Assembly (NCBI GenBank): GCA_030490835.1
Contig: CM059977.1
Location: 37,159,676 to 37,223,675, forward strand
Reading direction: 5' to 3'
Length of the DNA: 64,000 nt
Source of the DNA: Annona cherimola
Taxonomy: Eukaryota; Streptophyta; Magnoliopsida; Magnoliales; Annonaceae
Both the position numbers and the translations under genes were made by a program. Shown here one piece after another: positions 12,529 to 22,930 of the stretch. Within the stretch, counting starts at the first letter, position 1; each line of letters starts with the position of its first letter. Below the pieces are notes generated by a model that was given only the letters and a program-made list of their open reading frames with translations, made no database searches and was not told the DNA's origin.

Positions 12529-12986
12529 TGTTGGAATTTTGGTCACATATATATTAATTATATATACGCTATCATAAATAGTGACCTAATGTTTAAAAGT
12601 GATCTTACAATGTTTTATGGGCCTAAATCATCTAATAAAGTATGAGTTTCTTATGCTTAGAAACTCTATAGCCTAATTTCTAATTTCTGTTTTTATGATG
12701 GGCTAAATTAGAAATACGAAAGATAGACTTCCTATATAAATGACTATGGTCCTCAGGTTATGCATAGATTAAGATTTTTTTCTAACATCCCATCATTGAA
12801 AAAAAGGAGCCACCTTCTCCAGAAAACCCTAGGGCATTAACTTGGAAGATCAGAAAACCTCCGCATTCAACAACAACTACTCCTATGGATTCAGGTACGC
12901 TTCCGCTTATGGTTTTATTTTCTTCGTAATTTAGCATGGAGGATCCTGGGGTGATTATGGATTTAATCAACAAGGTTTTCCCAACA
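12529..12986 (+). repeat. 3' LTR of outer copia, about 458 bp
   Basis: It starts TGTTGGAATTTTGG right after the polypurine tract and is taken to end at CCCAACA, giving the expected inverted TGTTGG/CCAACA ends. A TATA-like TATATAAAT sits at 12733-12741, about 205 bp into the LTR. The 5' partner and the left target duplication are outside the window, so the right border rests on the terminal motif alone. Confidence 0.6.
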
Positions 12987-13050
12987 GTGAGAGTTTTATA
13001 ACTTTTGCCAGTGTGAAGGTTTATATAAATTTTCTCCAGTATTAGGGATG

Positions 13051-13290
13051 AAAAAATTCCCTTCTTATTATAAGAGTTGTAAATATACTTGATTATATTA
13101 TCAGTTGTCATGTTGAATAAATTTCAATAAGGAGGAAAAATTCTCTTCTTATTATAAGAGTTGTAAATGTACTTGATTATAATATCAATTGTCATGCTTT
13201 CAATAAAAAGAAAAAATTCCTTTCTTATTATAATAGTTGTGAATGTACTTAATTATAATATGAGTTGTCACTTTGTATAAATTTGAACGA
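13051..13290. repeat. Minisatellite, three units of about 76-85 bp
   Basis: The core AATTCCCTTCTTATTATAAG followed by an AGTTGT...TTGATTATA...GTTGTCATG segment recurs starting near 13051, 13136 and 13211. Units differ by scattered substitutions and spacing. It starts 65 bp after the outer copia LTR and is outside that element. ORFs here are repeats of the same unit. Confidence 0.75.
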
Positions 13291-13682
13291 ATAACGATAG
13301 AAGAGGGGTGAAGTGACATTGGGAAGGAAAATAAACCGGGGAATTTTTGGACAACCACGGCTAAATGCAAATGACGTTTCAGAGATAAATTTTTTTGAGG
13401 CAAAATTGCAGTAGCAAAATACAGATTTGATGGATCAACATGCAAACATGGGTGCTATGTGAAGAGGGAAATGACGTGATGCAGCTAATGCAAATAAAAA
13501 AAAATTAAAAAGAAGGTGCGGCGGCTAAGCAGCATCTGACGGGCTGGATAAGCTGTTATGCATACCATGCAAAAAAGGAAAATAACGTGATGACCAGTAT
13601 GTTATGTATACTAAGATGATGACATGATTGGACCATCTAATCCCGCTGCCTACTTTTGAAAACAAACTGTCTTTGTTTTTTT

Positions 13683-13964
13683 AAGAAGGTGTTCAGGAAA
13701 TCATAAAAAAAATTTCAATTAAAACTTTTAACTTTCTATAACTAACTTATTTGTTAATCACTTTTTTATGAATTTCTGTACAACTACATTATTTTCAATC
13801 ACTTTTACATAATTACCTATACAACAAATCTATTTATTTTAACTTTATACTCTTTTACTCTTTATCATTATTCCTATTATATCATATTATTTTCTACAAA
13901 TTTTAAAAAAAATTACACCAAAAATTTTTCATAAAAAAATTTTGTCATTTTCCAAACACACTCT
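13683..13964 (-). repeat. MITE-like repeat, family A copy 1
   Basis: Ends are imperfect inverted repeats: AAGAAGGTGTTCAGGAAATC on the left, and the right end read on the minus strand begins TAGAGTGTGTTTGGAAAATG. The interior has ATGTAGTTGTACAGAAAT-like and AATAATATGATATAATAGG-like words shared with the other copies. The TIR family is not assigned. Confidence 0.6.
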
Positions 13965-15221
13965 AAAAAAAAACTACATCTTATAATGCAATGCTATGCA
14001 AAATGGGAGGATGGGTTGAAAACATCGGCTGTGCATTAGGCGATAATAGCGTGAGAAATCATGCAGCAATGGATGAGAACAATGGGAAACAGTGATGGGA
14101 ATTGGGAACGGCTGGAGGAGAATAAAGCAGAACCGGAAGACAACGTTGGGACTTTTTTAGGGATGAAAGCTGGCGTTGTCATGGAAACCAGATAATACAA
14201 GAATTTTGGGATGGAAAAAACGGCCACATGGAGTTTCTTGGGCGTCCATTAATGCTGGCCCCAAATGAAGAAGAGGCATCTTTTTATGGCTTTTGCGTTT
14301 GAAAAATTGTACATAAATGGGCTTCAATAATATTTTCCGTAAGCCTACCTAACCATTGTGCAATATTATAATTCAAGGGAGTCCTTTTTAGTAATTTTAT
14401 GAGTAGTTTTGGAAAACCCCCCTGGCGCCCATGGTTTCGTTTGGCTAAGAAGTTAACTTTGTCTCATCATTTGATTTTGCATCCTCCATTCGTGTTTTGA
14501 TCTTCACTTATTTTACCTTGATTTTGATGAGGCCCTCCCTTATTAATGTCCTTTGATACTTTAATGAATTGGATCTTCACTTGGTGACTTGTAACTTTTA
14601 TTTTTCATTTGTAAGGTTGTAAATCTCTATATTTTTGTCGGGTCAAACATATTTTGACCATTGAAAATTTTATAAAATGTTGATAATTTATTTGATCCAC
14701 ACCATTTATTATGTCACTTCTGATCGATTAGCTTAAGAAAAATATTCTTCATTTTATCTTGAATGCGAATTGCTCTTGATTAATGATAAGGATAGGTGAT
14801 TGTTGCTTCCAAAGTGGTTTTAAGGCATTGGAGGCCTATTCTTCAAGTCGACCCTACACAAATATTAAGCTTGCAAATACATTGGTCAATTTTCAAATAC
14901 AAATCCAAAAGAAGGCCCATTATTTCCTAAGTAGGCTATTAAGTTTGGAAAATGATGGTGGGCCTAATAGGTGCAAATTGAATCTAATAATAATAAAAAA
15001 ATATTGTTATGATCTGAAATAAACCAATATGTGAAATATGTCCTAATTCATTTCATTTGAGTTAAAAATGAGATGTCTACACTTTTCAATTTAAAATTTT
15101 TTACTTTCTACAACTATCCTATTTTTTAATGATGAAATTAAGGTACTCCAGCGTGCAGGTATTTTGGGCATTTAAGAAAAACAAGTGGTATGTGATGGAA
15201 TTAACATTTTTTTGAATTACC

Positions 15222-15467
15222 GACATGTTTGGTAATAAATAAAGATTTTAAACCAAAACTTTTCACTTTCTACAACTTCATTTCCTCACATCTTCCTATA
15301 CAACTATTCAACTTTTTAATCATTTCTATGCAACTACCAAAACAACTAATCTATCAATTTTAACTTTATTATTTTTCTCACATTATTACCTCTATCGTAT
15401 CACATTATTTTTCTCATTTAAAAACTTTTACCTTAAAAATTTTTCATCCAAAAATTTTATCCTTTCC
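15222..15467 (-). repeat. MITE-like repeat, family A copy 2
   Basis: Same orientation as the copy at 13683. It shares ACATGTTTGGTAAT at the left, the CTTTCTACAACT...CTATACAACTA core, the TATCGTATCACATTATTTTT block and AAAATTTTATCCTTTCCCAAA at the right. Confidence 0.6.
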
Positions 15468-15594
15468 CAAATTTAATTTTTTGCAATCCATTTTTGTTGC
15501 AAAAGGTCAAAATTCATTTTTTTCCCTTGAAATGCAAGTTACTTGCAAATACTCTGTTGTATATGTGGTAAATTATTTTGGGGTTGGGGTCTAC

Positions 15595-15732
15595 TAGGAA
15601 AGTGATAAAAAATTTTGATGTAAAAATTTTTAAGATAAGAGGAATAATATAATATGACAAGGATAATAATCAGGAACAAAGAAAGGAAAATAAAGTTAAA
15701 ATAAATAGGTTAGTTGTATGGGTAACTCATGG
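15595..15732 (+). repeat. MITE-like repeat, family A copy 3, partial
   Basis: Opposite orientation. It starts TAGGAAAGTGATAAAAAATT and carries the AATATAATATGACAAGGATAA and AAATAGGTTAGTTGTATGGG words, then loses similarity, so the distal end is missing. Confidence 0.5.
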
Positions 15733-16092
15733 ATCCACGAAAGATTTATAACTCATAAAGAGTTAACATTTTCTTGATGTTAATTTAAAAATTATACGTA
15801 CTTATCAACAATGAGATTAGTATATTAATTGTGAATATATATATATATATATATGAAAGATGATGTTTTCAATTAAATTAGATTATTGGTATCAAAAGAT
15901 TTTATTTATAATGTAAATTACATGTTAAATATTTTATTTTTTAAATTATTCAACCCTTTAATAACCCAATAATAACCTACAACTTGATCTTTTTATGTTA
16001 AATAGATTTGCATTAGCTAAATGGATTATAAAGAAATTAAGGTTGAAGTTTTTTAAATGAGTTAGACTGAATAACTTGACCTGGTTACACCC

Positions 16093-16293
16093 CCATAAAC
16101 AAAGATTTATCATTTTTGATATATGTATATATATTTTAAATTTTAAATACAGGGATATTGTGGCCATTTTAACCATAAAAAAGCACAATATAAACATGTT
16201 TAAAATTTTAAAATACATTAAAAATAACTACAATAGTCCCGTGTTTAAAATTTTAAAAATATATACATATTCAAAAATAATAAATGTTTATGG
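16093..16293. repeat. Foldback element, 201 bp
   Basis: The left arm CCATAAACAAAGATTTATCA (about 16093-16152) and the right arm ending AATAAATGTTTATGG (16233-16293) are reverse complements with some mismatches, separated by about 80 bp. A stem-loop or MITE-like relic is the simplest reading. Confidence 0.55.
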
Positions 16294-17074
16294 ATAGTAT
16301 ATACATCTAAATTTACAATATAAAAAACAAAAATAGTCAAAAATACCCCTCTTCCGATCACTTGCAAATGATTACAACCACGTAAAATACAAAAATCAGT
16401 TTAATCAAATTTTTAATACTTGATAAAAATATGTATAATCATGTATAAATTATGAAAGATGCTTATGTCTGTTCACTTATGCGTTAAAATATAATAATAA
16501 TTTATGAAATTATTTATCAAGCTATTTGATGTTTTAAAAAATTTAAATGTTAAATATTTAACTAGAAAATTAATATACAAATTAAATAATTTTGTTACGT
16601 TAATTTATATACTTTCTGGGATTATGCACCTTTTAATTTGTGGTGAAGTAAAGAATTCCCAAGATCTGTATGCTAATGAATTAAAAAATTGGAAAAATTA
16701 TAAGGAAAAACTTTGAAAGAGTGAATAGTCATATGATATGATTGAGAGAATAATTAGAAGAAAAGATAATAAAGATAAAATAATATGGATATTTGTATGA
16801 AAATTTTAAAAAGATAAAAATATAAGAGTAATAATAAATAAAAAGAGTAATCAGATGATTAATATGTGAAATCATATAAAAGCTTGTGTCGTAAGGAATG
16901 GATTTTTTTTCTTACGGAATGCAAAGACCTTCTGAATTTAAGTAAATTAGGTTTTTTTTTAGTACATAAAAATTTGGATTGTGATTCATCATGATGTGCC
17001 TAAATCGTAGATGTTATCCGGTCCCCATACCACTACAATAAAGCCTTTTTTGTCTTTTTTTTTTTAAATCACGG

Positions 17075-17304
17075 TTATGTTTGGGAAGTTATAAAACTTT
17101 TAGTATAAAAGCTTTTAAATGGAAAAAAATAATGTGACATGAAAAGGGTAATGACAAGGAGTAAAGAAATTAAAAAATAATAAAAATAGATAAGCGAGTT
17201 GTATGAGTAGTTGTGTAGAAATAATTAAAAATTAAAATAGTTAAATGTGTGAAGAAATAATTTAAAAATAAATTAATTATAAAGAGTGAAAATTTTTATG
17301 TTGT
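17075..17304 (+). repeat. MITE-like repeat, family A copy 4
   Basis: Begins GTTATGTTTGGGAAGTTATA and contains AATGTGACATGAAAAGGGTA and AAATAGATAAGCGAGTTGTA. It abuts copy 5 head-to-tail. Confidence 0.55.
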
Positions 17305-17545
17305 GAGTGTGTTCGGTGAAGTGATAAAATTTTTGGATAAAAAATTTTTAGCTAAAAAGAGTTTTAAATTAAAGAAAATATTGTGATATAACAAAGGTAA
17401 ATGATGAGAAGTGAATGAAATAATGTTAAAATAGATAAGTTAATTATATGATAATTGTGCAAAAATAATTAAAAAGTATGATAATTTTTTTTTATTCACA
17501 AAAGTAGAAAAATTGTATAGCAAGATGGAAAGAAATAATTAAAAA
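17305..17545 (+). repeat. MITE-like repeat, family A copy 5
   Basis: Begins GAGTGTGTTCGGTGAAGTGA, then AAAATTTTTGGATAAAAAAT, ATTGTGATATAACAAAGG and AAATAGATAAGTTAATTATA. It lies directly after copy 4, as a tandem pair or an insertion next to a relative. Confidence 0.55.
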
Positions 17546-17711
17546 ATAAGATCCTTTCAGAGAATAAAATATTTTGGATTAAAAAATTTTGGTTTAAAAA
17601 CTTCGAAAGGAAAACAAGGCACACCGAGAAAATTTGGTTGAGAAGTTTTGGGGTTTAAACCAATCCACTCTCCGGCTGAAATGCAATGCGTGTCAACTGT
17701 CAATAACAGAA

Positions 17712-18103
17712 AAGCATGCACGTGAAGTCGTGGGCCATCAAAAGCGCTCCATTCGTCCAACGCGATCGCAACGAGTTTTGCCTTGTAAACCGCGCACCTT
17801 CTCCACCATTTCCACGTGGCAGCAAACTGCAAATTTGCAACCAATTGGACCCGTAAATCTAGAATAAATGCAACATGGAAACGAAAACTTCGTTAGAGTT
17901 GTCTTTTCCACCACTTCATCATCTATTTTATCAATTTCTACCGTTAATCCGAATAGCATTATCTGCTGGATAAGATCATTAATTTGATGCTGTGTGGTTA
18001 GATACATAACATGATCGAATGGACGGTCAGATTATGATTCGCCTTTTGTGCCAGTTGCATCTCCACAGCGTAAGCTACAGGCGGTTTTAGCTGTTGTATA
18101 AAA
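17712..18103 (+). promoter_or_regulatory. Promoter with RY and ABRE motifs and a TATA box for the gene at 18231
   Basis: CATGCACGTG at 17715-17724 merges an RY core (CATGCA) with an ACGTG core. A canonical ABRE/G-box CCACGTGGC is at 17812-17820. TATAAAA is at 18097-18103 with another CATGCA at 18108-18113. This places the transcription start near 18125-18135 and leaves about 100 nt of 5' UTR before the ATG. RY plus ABRE is the known signature of seed-maturation and ABA-responsive promoters; that this gene is seed-expressed is inference. Confidence 0.6.
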
Positions 18104-18230
18104 CGGGCATGCAGCAAGAGACTAGCAACCGCCGGTGACCATTTCTTCTCGTGGGGATAGAGTTCAAGAAAACTAACTAAAAGCAACACCAATTTCTGGG
18201 TTTTGAAATCAGCTTCGGCAGTTCTCTGAT

Positions 18231-21200
18231 ATGGCAACACACAACAACATGTCGACAAAGGTGAGAATCTCTTTCTACTCCTTTTCCATTTTGTGGACTT
18301 TGAAGATGGAAGAACGACACTGCATTTTTATTTTTATTTTTGGGCTATAAAAGTGATCTGGAATCCACCCACATCTTTGGGTTGTCAGGAATCACGCAAT
18401 TCATGGGATTTACAGCTAGCCCTTTATTTTTCGAAGTCATCTGAACAGGTTCAAATTCCATGGCCATGTCATGATCATGGCTACTGAAATTGGAGGTTGA
18501 ATGCAATATAAGATTGATGATCAGAGGGGTCATCTTCTTCATCCATTTTTCGAATTTGAGTGTCGAATGCAATACAAGGTTGATAATGGGTGTATGAGAT
18601 ATCAGGGTAATCTTCATCCATTTTCAGCCTTGTTTTTCGAACGTCCAAATTCCGTAGCCGTATCAAGATTATGACTGAAATTTAGGTGTCGAATGCAGCA
18701 GAAGCGAACCTTTAGCAGTCCATTCAAGATTTCATAATTTTCCTTTGATCAATCATTACTTAGAAGGGATTTCCTAATTATCTTGGGTCATATTAATACA
18801 CCCTTTTGAATTCCATCTTAGGAGTGATCCTTGATGTTGGGTGATCTTGGGACATATATACGATCATACACCCCCTTGAATTCCCTTCAGTCATATGCGA
18901 GATCCCTGATTTTGATTTTTGAGCCATGTTAATACACTCTTCGAGAGCTTACCTCGAAGGCCTGTCATAACTCTATGAGAGCTGCCACTCAAGATATCAG
19001 CACTAGAAAGCTACTCTAAACCATTTTCTGTCCTTCGTAAGGAGGCATATTAACCAAAATTAATCTAGGCCATCCATTATTTGCATCGAACTATTACTAG
19101 CAGCCAAAAAATATTAGTTATATGCAAGGAAGATAAACTTTTTTATTAATATTATAGATGAGTGATACTGTTAGCCTGGGCTAAGCAAATGTCCAATTTA
19201 ACCTATTTCAAAAAACTTTTTTTTTTGTTTTTTCTTCATACATTTGTTTATCTAAATGTATTTAATATATAAACTAAGTTTTACCATTTTTGGATATGTG
19301 CATATATTTTTTTAGATTTTTAAATATAGAGGTATTTTAAATATATATATATACATAGATTTTAAAAATCTCAAAAAAATATATACACATACATAAAATG
19401 GTAAAAGTTGGTTTGTATGTTAAGTATACTTGTTTGTATGAAGAAAAAATAAAAAAATTGTTGTAAACGAATTTTTTAAGGTACGCTAAACAGAACATTT
19501 GCTTAACCCAGACTAACAGGATTATTCCTCAATATCAAATACTCATTTAAAAAAAAAAATTGCAATGCAACAAGTTTCACTTAATATAGTTATTTTTTTC
19601 ACTATACATAATATATATTTGGTTGCATTAAATATATTTTGGCTCTATCTAAGTTTTATTTAACTAGATTAGATAGAAGTATTTTTTATGTTTGTCAATT
19701 TCTTTTATGATTGATAGGAAATACATTTCATCTTTTCTTACTAATATATATTCATATATAAATTATGAAAAATGCCTAGATATATCCATATATAAATTAT
19801 GAAAAATGCCTAGATATATTCATATATGTATTAGAATATAACGATACTTTACAGAATTATTTATTTCATATTAATGGTATTTTAGATAGTTTATAAATCA
19901 AAATACAACTTTAAAATTGATATTTAATATCAAACCATTTTAATGCTAATTTTTTTATATTTTTAAATGAAACTCATGCACAATAATATTATAAAAACAA
20001 AAGGGTTTGCAAAATAATATAAATGATAGTGAATATAAATAATAAAGTAAATGTTTTAGTAATTGTCAAGGGTGTAAAAATAGATGGGGTAACGTAGAAG
20101 AGAGTTTCATAGAAGCAAAACCTATTTTGGCTACGGTTGGTGATTTAACTACAAATAATTAGTTAATTTTGAGTAAGGCAATTGTTTAAATGTAGCCACA
20201 TTTATATTAAATGCAACAAAAGATAATATTTAAGGAACTATTAAAATTTGACTACAAATATAAATAAAATGTTGATCACAATTAGAATAAGATTTGACTG
20301 CATTTAATCAAATATAACCAAATCTTAAGCTAGATTTGATAGATAAATTAAAATTTTGACTACAAAAGAGGGGCCCATATATCCTAATTTTGTTGTAGTG
20401 TTGGTTGCTAAAGCACATGAGCTAATACTATTTGCAACCAAGTGAATTTCCCTGCAAGTAAACCAAATTTTAACTTTTTGCGACGAGAAATTGACTGCAA
20501 AAAGTAAAACTGATACTGTAATGTTCTCAAACAAGGTTTACATCTCATAATGCTTCCGCCCATGATTCGAATATGATCGCTTTGACTTTAATACCAATGA
20601 TAAATCACCGGAAAAGCTCGAGCTATTCATGTGAGGCCCGAGAATTCTTTTAGACCATAATTCGGTAAGAACTATCTCATATCTAGGGCCATAGCAGAAT
20701 AACAAGGTCGACAAAGAATGATAATGAGGGGCGGTAGGCATTTGAGATTTCAGATTTATGAGTTATCTTCATCTATTTTTGAGCTATTGTTTGTTCAAAG
20801 GGATAGATTAATTCCATGGCCATATATATATGATGACCATGAGTCATGACTTAATTAATTGGGTGTTGAATGAAATGCAATACATTCAATGCAATACAAT
20901 TAGGTTGACGAAGAATGATGAGAAGGCACCACAACAAATTTAGTCTTATATAATTAATTTTTTAGTTGTATTTAATATACCTTTGGCTGTAATTTATTAC
21001 TTAACTACAAATGCTTAGTTGCTTTTAAGTAGTAATATTTGGTTAAATATAGTCATTTTTTCTTAAAGATAACAAGTAATATTTAATATAGTTATTAAAT
21101 TTTAGCTGCAAATAGTAGCAAAACTTTGCATTTAAACTTTGGTGGCAAAAAAGTGACCACACATAATAAATTTTTGTTATAGTGGGGATGATAGGATGTG

Positions 21201-21598
21201 AGATTTTAGTTGTTAGATCTTCTTCATCTAGTTTTAAGGTATTGTTTGTTCAAAGATCTAAATTAACTCCAAGGCCATATATATCTCATGATCACGCATG
21301 ATTTTTGAATTAATTATCGGGTGTTGAATGAAAAGAAATGCAATGCAATTAGGTTGATGAAGGGGGCATGAAAGAGAGGCGAGTGCAGACAGTGGACCAC
21401 CATTCGTCAGCAGGGCAAGGGCAGATGCAGAGGACGCGTGATGTTGAGGTGATTCATCAGCATCATTCAACAAATGATCAAGGAGCTAGTGGTGGGGGTG
21501 TTGTTGCAGGTGCTGCAGCAGCTATGGCAAACACCATCCAATCTGTGAAAGATGCTCTCACCCGTACTAGTTCAAATGAAGAGAGGAAGAATGAGTAA
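18231..21598 (+). CDS. Two-exon host gene for a 91-residue hydrophilic protein, possibly LEA-like
   Basis: Exon 1 is 18231-18260 (MATHNNMSTK), ending AAG before the donor GTGAGA. The acceptor AG at 21351-21352 opens exon 2 in phase 0 (21353-21598, first residues VDEGG). Total 91 residues, with a 3,092-bp intron. The protein is His/Gln/Ser-rich (HH near the start of exon 2, then HQHH), has a Gly/Ala hinge GGGVVAGAAAAM and ends with ANTIQSVKDALTRTSSNEER. It has no signal peptide or membrane segment. Small size, hydrophilicity and the RY/ABRE promoter resemble late-embryogenesis or seed proteins, but I do not recognise the family. The acceptor lacks a good pyrimidine tract, so exon 2 could begin elsewhere; the in-frame ATG at 21368 is an alternative start. 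Confidence 0.6.
19168..19519. repeat. Foldback MITE in the intron, 352 bp
   Basis: The left end CTGTTAGCCTGGGCTAAGCA and the reverse complement of the right end, CTGTTAGTCTGGGTTAAGCA, differ at two positions over 20 bp, and the inverted similarity continues inward. The centre is A/T-rich. Confidence 0.7.
20115..20400 (+). repeat. CACTA-like MITE relative, 5' truncated
   Basis: It shares TTTGGCT..., TTAACTACAAAT and AATGTAGCCACATTT-like words with the element at 20927 and ends TTTTGTTGTAGTG, the reverse complement of a CACTACAACAAAA terminus. The left terminus is not found. Confidence 0.45.
20927..21184 (+). repeat. CACTA-like MITE, 258 bp
   Basis: It begins CACCACAACAAATTTA and ends TAAATTTTTGTTATAGTG, imperfect inverted ends of the CACTACAACAAA type. 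The 3-bp flanks AGG and GGG nearly match, as expected for a decayed 3-bp duplication. It sits in the intron 168 bp before exon 2. No coding capacity. Confidence 0.55.
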
Positions 21599-21687
21599 AT
21601 GAATTAATTATGTATCAGTTCTCACCTAATTGCATTGGAAGGCCAATTTTGTAACCGATATGATCGTGAATTTTGAACTTTTCATTG

Positions 21688-21693
21688 AATAAA
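21688..21693 (+). terminator. Poly(A) signal of the host gene
   Basis: AATAAA lies 90 bp after the stop codon in a T-rich 3' region, a plausible plant cleavage signal. Confidence 0.5.
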
Positions 21694-21719
21694 TATTGTT
21701 GGTTTTGAATCTATATGTG

Positions 21720-22930
21720 CTGTGTGATATATAATGCTTTTCTATATTATTTGTTGATGTGATGTCAAAAAATATATGTTTACTTATGGGGTATACAAGG
21801 CTTTTTAAACAGCTGCAAGGATGGGGCTACACGAAGATGGAATCAAAATTAGACTCGTCACATCATGTAACACTAATACTTATGTCGTACCAAAAATTAT
21901 TTAATTGGAGTCATGAGTGGATCTTGATTATTTGCAAATATATGTAATATGTAAATTATGAAAACCATTGAGATTATTCATGTTAAAGTAAATTCTGGAA
22001 CTTTAATTCTTACTTTGTTGACATCGCAATTAAATAAAAAGTTAATCTAACTATTTCATTTATCATTATTTGCATAATTAATTTCTTAATTTGAGCTCAT
22101 CATGACAGTCAAATCCTAATTCAATTTGACTTATTAAAAATATTTCTATTCAAGATTTATGTAAGTTGACTTTTAGAAAGATATAAAATCAATGTATAAA
22201 ACATGGAAGTTATTCCATTTGCACAAACATGGAAATGCTATAATAATTTACAAAATCATTTTCCCTATAATATATTTTAGAAGGTACGATATTTAATTTA
22301 CTTAAAAATTTTAGAATCATGCAACAATAAAAACTATTTTAATATGTTTTTATTATCCACTAGATGATAATAACCTGTGTAAATCTTAATCTAGATGCAA
22401 ATTTGGATTCTTAGCTAAATGACTTATTTCAAACGAAATGGAGTGATTAGATTTTGATTTGAAGGCTTTAAATCAAGACGCTCTATCAATCCACTTATAC
22501 ATGGAACTGATTCCAAGTGTAACTATAATTGAATAGGGTACAATTAACTATCGGTAGAAGTAAGTAAATAAAAAAATTAGGTTTAGAATGTGATTTGTTT
22601 GTTAAATTCAAGAATACTTATTTTTGTTAAATATATAGTTTTCTTAGAGGACTATACCCATCATCAGGCTAGCTATGAGCCTATGAAGAATAAATAAGAC
22701 AGCCTCTAAGAAGGGCATAGACATTGACCAATATTAGTTAATAAATATTTTATAAGTTGACTTATTTTCGGTCAAATTCGATCAATAAATATTTGGTGAG
22801 TTCTGTAGTATGGCTAATCAATATTTATCAATGGAAATAAATACAAATATTTTAATATAAATGCGGTTGAATAAATGGTGGTAAGAATTGTTGATCCTAA
22901 AGAATAAAGTAATCCTAAGAGATGAAGGAT
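21720..22930. other. AT-rich stretch, nothing recognised
   Basis: No open frame with a recognisable domain and no clear repeat structure is visible. The short ORF at 21759-21947 lacks gene-like features. Confidence 0.5.

Larger units (their letters stand above)
1..12986 (+). mobile_element. Outer Ty1/copia retrotransposon, 5' end outside the window, split by a nested copia
   Basis: Protease, integrase, RT and RNase H relics read left to right in canonical copia order and end in a polypurine tract and an LTR. The body is broken at 1562/10445 by a complete copia element that duplicated CCAAT. Reading across the insertion site with one CCAAT kept gives a continuous Pro-Met-Thr-Leu-Arg segment, so both halves belong to one element. 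The 5' LTR and gag lie left of the window. Stops and shifts throughout make it a dead copy. Confidence 0.85.
13291..17560. other. AT-rich intergenic stretch with dispersed small repeats, no gene
   Basis: Apart from the MITE-like and foldback repeats listed separately, this stretch holds AT-rich unique sequence. Small ORFs (for example 14783-15022 and 16504-16716) are low-complexity, show no recognisable domain and lack gene-like context. A TA dinucleotide run lies at 15835-15855. Confidence 0.6.
18440..21367 (+). repeat. Degenerate copies of the exon-2 upstream module within the intron
   Basis: The sequence just before exon 2 (a TTGTTTGTTCAAAG segment, CCATATATAT, then GGGTGTTGAATG...GCAAT...AGGTTGATGAAG) recurs as approximate copies at 20760-20925, 18535-18700 and 18440-18535. 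The copy at 20860-20918 has AGGTTGACGAAGAATG, an acceptor-like context like the one used at 21351. Copies differ in length and contain insertions. Confidence 0.5.

Noticed and set aside
15835..15855. TA dinucleotide run as an origin or regulatory site
   Set aside because: It is a simple microsatellite with no associated motif.
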